From an uncultured Bacteroidales bacterium (GTDB lineage: Bacteria > Bacteroidota > Bacteroidia > Bacteroidales > UBA932): 11,222 nt of DNA. Location of the stretch: contig CAMNAD010000038.1 of assembly GCA_946530505.1 (NCBI GenBank), positions 1-11,222 on the forward strand. Reading direction: 5' to 3'. Positions 7,230 through 11,222 of the stretch are shown here, one piece after another (the first letter of the stretch is position 1; the number at the start of each line of letters is the position of its first letter). The notes beneath the pieces were generated by a model. It saw only the letters and a program-made list of their open reading frames with translations, had not been told where the DNA came from and ran no database searches. Position numbers and translations under genes: made by a program.

Positions 7230-8164
7230 AGAAAACCATTACGCTGGACACTGCCGACCCGGTGAGCATACTGGGGCCGGGGAATCGTATCCTGAATGAA
7301 TTCTGCACGTATTATCCCGGTCTGGAGGTATCGGGAAAGGGGAACGAGATATTGATTGAAGGCCCCGCAGACAAGATTGCGGATTTCGAGGAGAAGTTCG
7401 CCCGCTTGGTTTCCATTCGTAAGCACAAGCTCAATCTGACCGTTTACGATGTCGAGGACCTATTTGCCGGCCGCTCGTCTTCCTCCGTGCTGGCAGAGCA
7501 TGGAAATGCAGTGATAGTCTATACCAATGAAGGCAAGGCCATCAGGGCAAGGAACGCTAATCAGGAGAAGATGGTCAGGGCTTACTTCAGCAACGATCTG
7601 ATCTTTGCCGTCGGGCCGGCCGGAACAGGCAAAACCTATATTGCCATCGCACTTGCCGTGCGAGCCCTCAAGAACCGTGAGGTCAGGCGTATTATACTCA
7701 CCAGACCGGCTGTGGAGGCAGGGGAGAGGCTGGGCTTCCTGCCCGGCGACCTCAAGGACAAGCTTGACCCGTATCTCCAGCCGCTGTACGATGCTTTGGG
7801 AGATATGATTCCCTCCCGCAAGCTTCAGGAATTCATCAGCGGCGGAACGATTCAAATTGCGCCACTTGCCTATATGCGCGGCCGCACCCTCGACGGCGCA
7901 TGCGTTATTTTGGACGAGGCACAGAATACCAACATGGGCCAGCTCAAGATGTTCCTCACCCGTATGGGGACCAATGCCAAGTTCATCGTCACAGGTGATG
8001 CTACGCAGGTAGACCTTCCCCGCAAGGAAGATTCCGGCCTGCTGAGGGGAATAGAACTGGTGAAGAATCTGAAAGGCGTTTCGACAGTTTTCTTCGATGA
8101 CCGCGACATCGTGCGGCATCCGCTTGTGAGCAAAATTGTGAAAGCCTTCGATGCTGAGGACTGA
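7226..8164 (+). CDS. PhoH-family ATPase
   Basis: A 312-residue cytoplasmic P-loop ATPase of the PhoH/PhoL family, linked in several bacteria to RNA metabolism and ribosome maturation. Its exact role here is not shown by sequence. An N-terminal KH-like region spans about 14-70. The Walker A motif is GPAGTGKT (130-137), followed by LTRPAVEAGE (158-167). The Walker B motif is VILDEAQN (227-234), with TGDATQVD at 257-264 and RHPLV at 297-301. Length and motif order are normal for the family. The frame is open much further upstream, but that part overlaps the CapA-like gene and has no family similarity. The ATG at 7226, which overlaps the CapA-like stop as ATGA, fits the family N-terminus and suggests translational coupling. 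Confidence 0.93.
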   Translation: MKKTITLDTADPVSILGPGNRILNEFCTYYPGLEVSGKGNEILIEGPADKIADFEEKFARLVSIRKHKLNLTVYDVEDLFAGRSSSSVLAEHGNAVIVYTNEGKAIRARNANQEKMVRAYFSNDLIFAVGPAGTGKTYIAIALAVRALKNREVRRIILTRPAVEAGERLGFLPGDLKDKLDPYLQPLYDALGDMIPSRKLQEFISGGTIQIAPLAYMRGRTLDGACVILDEAQNTNMGQLKMFLTRMGTNAKFIVTGDATQVDLPRKEDSGLLRGIELVKNLKGVSTVFFDDRDIVRHPLVSKIVKAFDAED

Positions 8165-8174
8165 TTCTTTTTTC

Positions 8175-8182
8175 TATATTTG
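8175..8182 (+). promoter_or_regulatory. Candidate -7 box just before the SPOR lipoprotein gene
   Basis: TATATTTG matches the Bacteroidota TAnnTTTG box exactly, in the 24-bp AT-rich gap after phoH. The ATG is at 8189, so a start site about 7 bases past the box would fall on or next to the start codon, giving an almost leaderless transcript. No good TTTG -33 box is visible, since the upstream bases are phoH coding sequence. Confidence 0.4.
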
Positions 8183-8188
8183 TAAGTT

Positions 8189-8713
8189 ATGACAAAAGGA
8201 AGATTCATATCCGGAGTACTGCTGGCGCTTCTCTCGGCCGCTATCCTTCAGGGATGCGACTCTTTCCGGCGGCTGGCAGGCAGGCCCACATCTGATGAAA
8301 TTGCGGCTAAACGTGAAATGATACTTCGCGAAGAAGCTGCCCACAAGGCCAGGATGGATTCCCTGCGCCGCCTCGAAAAGGCCAAGGCCGATTCGCTAGC
8401 CCTTCTTGACAGGATCAGGAATTCCGGTGAAATGTTCCTTTCTGTATCAAGCCTGCGCGGAGCCGATGCCCTCAAGCTTGGCAAACGTTACTACATAATC
8501 GTGGGCGCATTCTCCAACGCTGCAAATGCAGGCTGGCTTGCTTCTAAGATAGAGGCTGAAGGATATGAAGTCGAAAAGATTCCCTATGGCAACGGTTTTA
8601 CGGCCATCGGAGTCGCCGGAACGGATGCTTTGGCACATTTATGGGATAATCTCCAGAAGGTCAGGACCGAATCGTTCTGCCCGAAGGATGTATGGATTCT
8701 TGTAAATGACTGA
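8189..8713 (+). CDS. SPOR-domain lipoprotein
   Basis: A 174-residue predicted lipoprotein. Residues 1-22 form a lipoprotein signal with lipobox LQGC, and Cys23 is the predicted lipidation site. Residues 34-78 form a highly charged helix rich in Lys, Arg, Glu and Ala that could be a coiled coil. Residues 99-173 form a SPOR domain (RYYIIVGAFSNAANA, then SKIEAEGYEVEKI), a fold that binds septal or denuded peptidoglycan. A role at the cell wall, probably anchored in the outer or inner membrane and facing the periplasm, is inferred from these parts. It follows phoH by 24 bases and has a promoter-like box of its own. The next gene starts 4 bases after its stop, or overlaps it if the earlier ATG at 8706 is used. 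Confidence 0.85.
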   Translation: MTKGRFISGVLLALLSAAILQGCDSFRRLAGRPTSDEIAAKREMILREEAAHKARMDSLRRLEKAKADSLALLDRIRNSGEMFLSVSSLRGADALKLGKRYYIIVGAFSNAANAGWLASKIEAEGYEVEKIPYGNGFTAIGVAGTDALAHLWDNLQKVRTESFCPKDVWILVND

Positions 8714-8717
8714 TGCA

Positions 8718-9926
8718 ATGAGGTATTTATTGACTATCGTACTTGCTGTTTTTCTTGCCTTTCCTGCCGGGGCTCAGGCTTATTCGGAGCTTTTTGCCGG
8801 AGAAGAGGCATCCTCTCTGCGCCATACTGCCGACTCTGTCTCCACTCTGGGTACGGAGGAGGCCCTTTCGGAGTTCGTATCGCACAGGCTTTCATCATTT
8901 GGGATCGAACTTTTCGAAGGGAATGACGACACCAGCTTCGGCATACGCCGTGAGAACGGCGATACTGCAACCTTCCGTAATGTGATAGCCTGGATTCCAG
9001 GTTACGACAAGCAGATACGTGGCAGATATGTCGTCATAGGCACCAGGCTCGCTTCCGGGAATGGTTCCGGGCTTGCGCTTTTGCTCCGGCTCGCGGAAAA
9101 ACTGAATACCAACAGGGTACTTCTTCGCCGCTCGGTTATCGTAGCGGCGTTCGGAGGTGCAATGGAGTCGAATGCAGGCTCCTGGTATTTCCTCAACCGT
9201 TCTTTTCCGGAAGTTGACAAGATTGATGCCTTCGAATGCCTGGACCTCTTCGATAATCCCGGCAGGGGCCTGTATGCATATACGGCTTCCAATGCCGACC
9301 TCAATCAGACCCTGCACTCGATCGCAGAAACCTTGCAGCCGGCAAGGCCTGTGCTGACCACAGTTGAACCGGCGGTTGCGGACCACCGTTCGTTCTATGC
9401 CAAAGAGATACCGTCCGTGTTCTTTACTACTGCCGAGCCCGGCAAGATTTATCGTCCCGGCACTGATCCTCTTGAATATGAAGAGATGGAGAGGCAGTGC
9501 GAGTATCTCTACAATTTTACCCTTGCTCTTTGCAACGGGAACGCCCCTTCGTTTCATGGCTCTTCCTCCGATGCCAAGGTGCCTCTCGTGGCTTTTGGCG
9601 ACTGTGACGTGAAACCAAGATTCCTGGGAGCCTCCGATCCTGCCGTATTTCTGGGCAGATGGGTCTATACATATCTGAGATATCCCGATTATGCACTCGA
9701 AAACGGCATCAAAGGCCGAGTGCAGGTCAGCCTTGTCATAGACGAAAAGGGTAAGGTGGGGAACGTGCGTGTCGAGAAAGGAGTACACCCTTCGCTTGAC
9801 GCGGAGGCTGTGCGGGTGATAGAGGCATCTCCTGATTGGAAGCCCGGAATGGTAGACGGCAAGCCTGTCCGCACCAGGCTGTCGTTATATGTGGATTTCA
9901 AATTGAGAAAAGCAAAGAAACAATAG
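8718..9926 (+). CDS. Secreted degenerate M28-peptidase-like protein with TonB C-terminal domain
   Basis: A 402-residue protein. Residues 1-19 are a signal peptide ending AGA/QA. About 30-275 resembles M28 aminopeptidases: VVIGTR, ASGNGSGLALLLRLAEKL, VAAFGGAMES, ECLDLF, ADHRSF (221-226) and IPSVFFTT. Several zinc and catalytic residues of active M28 enzymes are absent. The His-x-Asp loop and GADDN segment are shortened to ASGNGSG (112-118), and the Glu-Glu pair after FGG is replaced by Ala-Met (148-149). Only Asp176 and His223 remain recognisable as ligands, so it is probably not an active peptidase. Residues 314-394 form a TonB C-terminal domain (YPDYALENGIKGRVQV, LDAEAVRVIEASPDWKPG). No N-terminal membrane anchor like that of TonB is present. 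ATG 8718 was preferred over 8706 because it puts Arg next to the hydrophobic core. The role may be envelope protein binding, but this is unknown. Confidence 0.78.
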   Translation: MRYLLTIVLAVFLAFPAGAQAYSELFAGEEASSLRHTADSVSTLGTEEALSEFVSHRLSSFGIELFEGNDDTSFGIRRENGDTATFRNVIAWIPGYDKQIRGRYVVIGTRLASGNGSGLALLLRLAEKLNTNRVLLRRSVIVAAFGGAMESNAGSWYFLNRSFPEVDKIDAFECLDLFDNPGRGLYAYTASNADLNQTLHSIAETLQPARPVLTTVEPAVADHRSFYAKEIPSVFFTTAEPGKIYRPGTDPLEYEEMERQCEYLYNFTLALCNGNAPSFHGSSSDAKVPLVAFGDCDVKPRFLGASDPAVFLGRWVYTYLRYPDYALENGIKGRVQVSLVIDEKGKVGNVRVEKGVHPSLDAEAVRVIEASPDWKPGMVDGKPVRTRLSLYVDFKLRKAKKQ

Positions 9927-9929
9927 TAT

Positions 9930-11222
9930 ATGGATTACGATTTCAGAAGCATCGAGAAAAAATGGCAGCAGCGCTGGGCTGAGCAGAAAACCTACAAGAC
10001 AACGGAGGACCCGTCCAAACCGAAGTTCTATGTGCTGGACATGTTCCCTTATCCTTCCGGGGCGGGGTTGCACGTGGGACATCCTCTCGGATATATAGCA
10101 AGCGATATATATGCCCGTTACAAGCGCCTGAAGGGTTTCAATGTACTTCATCCTATGGGATATGATGCATTCGGCCTTCCTGCCGAGCAGTATGCCATCC
10201 AGACCGGACAGCATCCCGAGAAGACCACCACTGTCAATGTGGCTCGTTATCGCGAACAGCTCGACCGTATAGGATTCTCCTTCGACTGGGACCGTTCTTT
10301 CCGCACCTGCGACCCCGACTACTACAAGTGGACGCAGTGGGCTTTCCTGCGTATGTTCAAGAGCTGGTACGACCCGCAGATGGACAAGGCGCGCCCGATA
10401 ACGGAACTGATATCCAAATTCGAGACGACCGGCTACGATGACATCACTCCCAAGATGTGGAAGGAGGCTTCCGCCAAGGAAAAATCCGACATTCTGATGC
10501 GCTATCGTATTGCATATCAGGGCGAAACTTCTGTTAATTGGTGTGAGGGACTGGGCACTGTCCTGGCCAATGATGAGGTAAAGGACGGCCTCTCCGTTCG
10601 TGGCGGATTCCCTGTAGAACAGAAGAAGATGACACAGTGGCAGCTCCGGGTTTCTGCCTATGCCGGGCGGCTTCTCGACAGTCTCGACAAGCTCGACTGG
10701 TCGGATTCCCTAAAGGAAATGCAGCGCAACTGGATAGGCAAGAGCGAGGGTACCGAGATGGTGTTCGATACCGTCTGCGGAGATGTCCACAAGCCCATAA
10801 CCATCTTCACCACCCGTGCAGACACCGTGTTCGGCGTCACCTTCATGGTGCTCGCCCCCGAAAGCGAGCTGGTGGATGAACTCACCACTCCCGAGCAGAA
10901 GGAGGCGGTGGCCGCATATATCAAGGAAGTCAAGAAAAAGACTGAACGCGAGCGCATTGCAGAGACGAAGACCGTTACCGGCGTATTCTCCGGATCCTAC
11001 GGCATCAATCCGCTCACAGGCGAAAAGGTCCCCATCTGGATATCTGAGTATGTGCTTGCCGGCTACGGCACAGGTGCCATTATGGCAGTGCCGGCGCACG
11101 ACAGCCGCGACTATGCCTTTGCAAAGAAATTCGGTCTTCCCATCATCCCGCTCATCGAAGGAGCAGATGTGAGTGAGCAGAGTTTCGATGCCAAGGAAGG
11201 AATAATGATCAATTCCGGCTTC
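9930..11222 (+). CDS. leuS: Leucyl-tRNA synthetase (3' end outside window)
   Basis: The first 431 codons of leucyl-tRNA synthetase, open to the right edge; the full protein is normally about 900 residues or more. It charges tRNA-Leu in the cytoplasm. Seen: FPYPSGAGLHVGH (39-51), with HVGH as the class I HIGH signature, and YDAFGLPAEQYA (78-89). The CP1 editing domain has TTRADTVFG (294-302) and GTGAIMAVPAHDSRD (380-394), with Asp391 and Asp394 in the editing pocket. An insertion of about 30 residues (roughly 154-185, RPITELISKFETTG onward) matches what I recall from Bacteroidota LeuRS. The zinc-finger Cys pairs of the E. coli enzyme near here are absent, only Cys205 remaining; this is also what I recall for the phylum. 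The KMSKS loop and anticodon domain lie beyond the window. The gene starts 3 bases after the preceding stop, so it is likely cotranscribed. Confidence 0.96.
   Translation, partial: MDYDFRSIEKKWQQRWAEQKTYKTTEDPSKPKFYVLDMFPYPSGAGLHVGHPLGYIASDIYARYKRLKGFNVLHPMGYDAFGLPAEQYAIQTGQHPEKTTTVNVARYREQLDRIGFSFDWDRSFRTCDPDYYKWTQWAFLRMFKSWYDPQMDKARPITELISKFETTGYDDITPKMWKEASAKEKSDILMRYRIAYQGETSVNWCEGLGTVLANDEVKDGLSVRGGFPVEQKKMTQWQLRVSAYAGRLLDSLDKLDWSDSLKEMQRNWIGKSEGTEMVFDTVCGDVHKPITIFTTRADTVFGVTFMVLAPESELVDELTTPEQKEAVAAYIKEVKKKTERERIAETKTVTGVFSGSYGINPLTGEKVPIWISEYVLAGYGTGAIMAVPAHDSRDYAFAKKFGLPIIPLIEGADVSEQSFDAKEGIMINSGF

Noticed and set aside
8140..8174. T-rich stretch after phoH, considered as a terminator
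   Set aside because: The stem before it is short, bulged and mismatched; the T run is better explained as part of the AT-rich promoter region.
8895..9788. Open frame antisense to the M28-like/TonB_C gene
   Set aside because: The plus strand encodes a signal peptide and a textbook TonB_C domain; the antisense frame has no family features.

Overview
This window looks like chromosomal core DNA from a member of the Bacteroidota, probably order Bacteroidales. The GyrA sequence (GyrA box QARGGVG, a C-terminal tail, a secreted TPR gene just downstream), the insertion-bearing LeuRS, and the TAnnTTTG-type promoter boxes all fit that phylum. Genes lack clear Shine-Dalgarno sequences, which is also usual there. 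I cannot name a genus from this sequence. No tRNA, rRNA, CRISPR array, insertion sequence or phage gene was seen.

Layout. At the left edge is the 3' part of a uridine-phosphorylase-type nucleoside phosphorylase (+). It converges on a two-gene minus-strand operon: a stand-alone ClpC-type N-domain protein (2282 to 1767) and a secreted alpha/beta-hydrolase esterase (1767 to 817), joined by a TGATG stop/start overlap. The phosphorylase and esterase stop codons share one CTAG palindrome. A strong intrinsic terminator for the phosphorylase lies inside the esterase coding region. A 99-bp divergent promoter region separates the Clp-domain gene from gyrA.

From 2382 to the right edge everything is on the plus strand and tightly packed: gyrA, a periplasmic TPR protein, a CapA-family metallophosphatase-like protein with a GTG start and no signal peptide, a PhoH-family ATPase (ATGA overlap), a SPOR-domain lipoprotein (with its own promoter-like box almost on top of the start codon), a secreted protein joining a degenerate M28 peptidase fold to a TonB C-terminal domain, and the first 431 codons of leuS, which runs off the window.

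How they relate. gyrA, phoH and leuS are housekeeping genes (DNA topology, an RNA-linked ATPase, leucyl-tRNA charging). The TPR, CapA-like, SPOR and M28-like/TonB_C genes between them look like cell-envelope functions. I found no clear new defence or mobile system. The points most worth a second look are the likely pseudo-peptidase/TonB_C fusion, the orphan Clp N-domain with one altered phospho-arginine pocket, the CapA-like gene that seems to have lost its export signal next to an in-frame stop, and the terminator built into an opposing gene.
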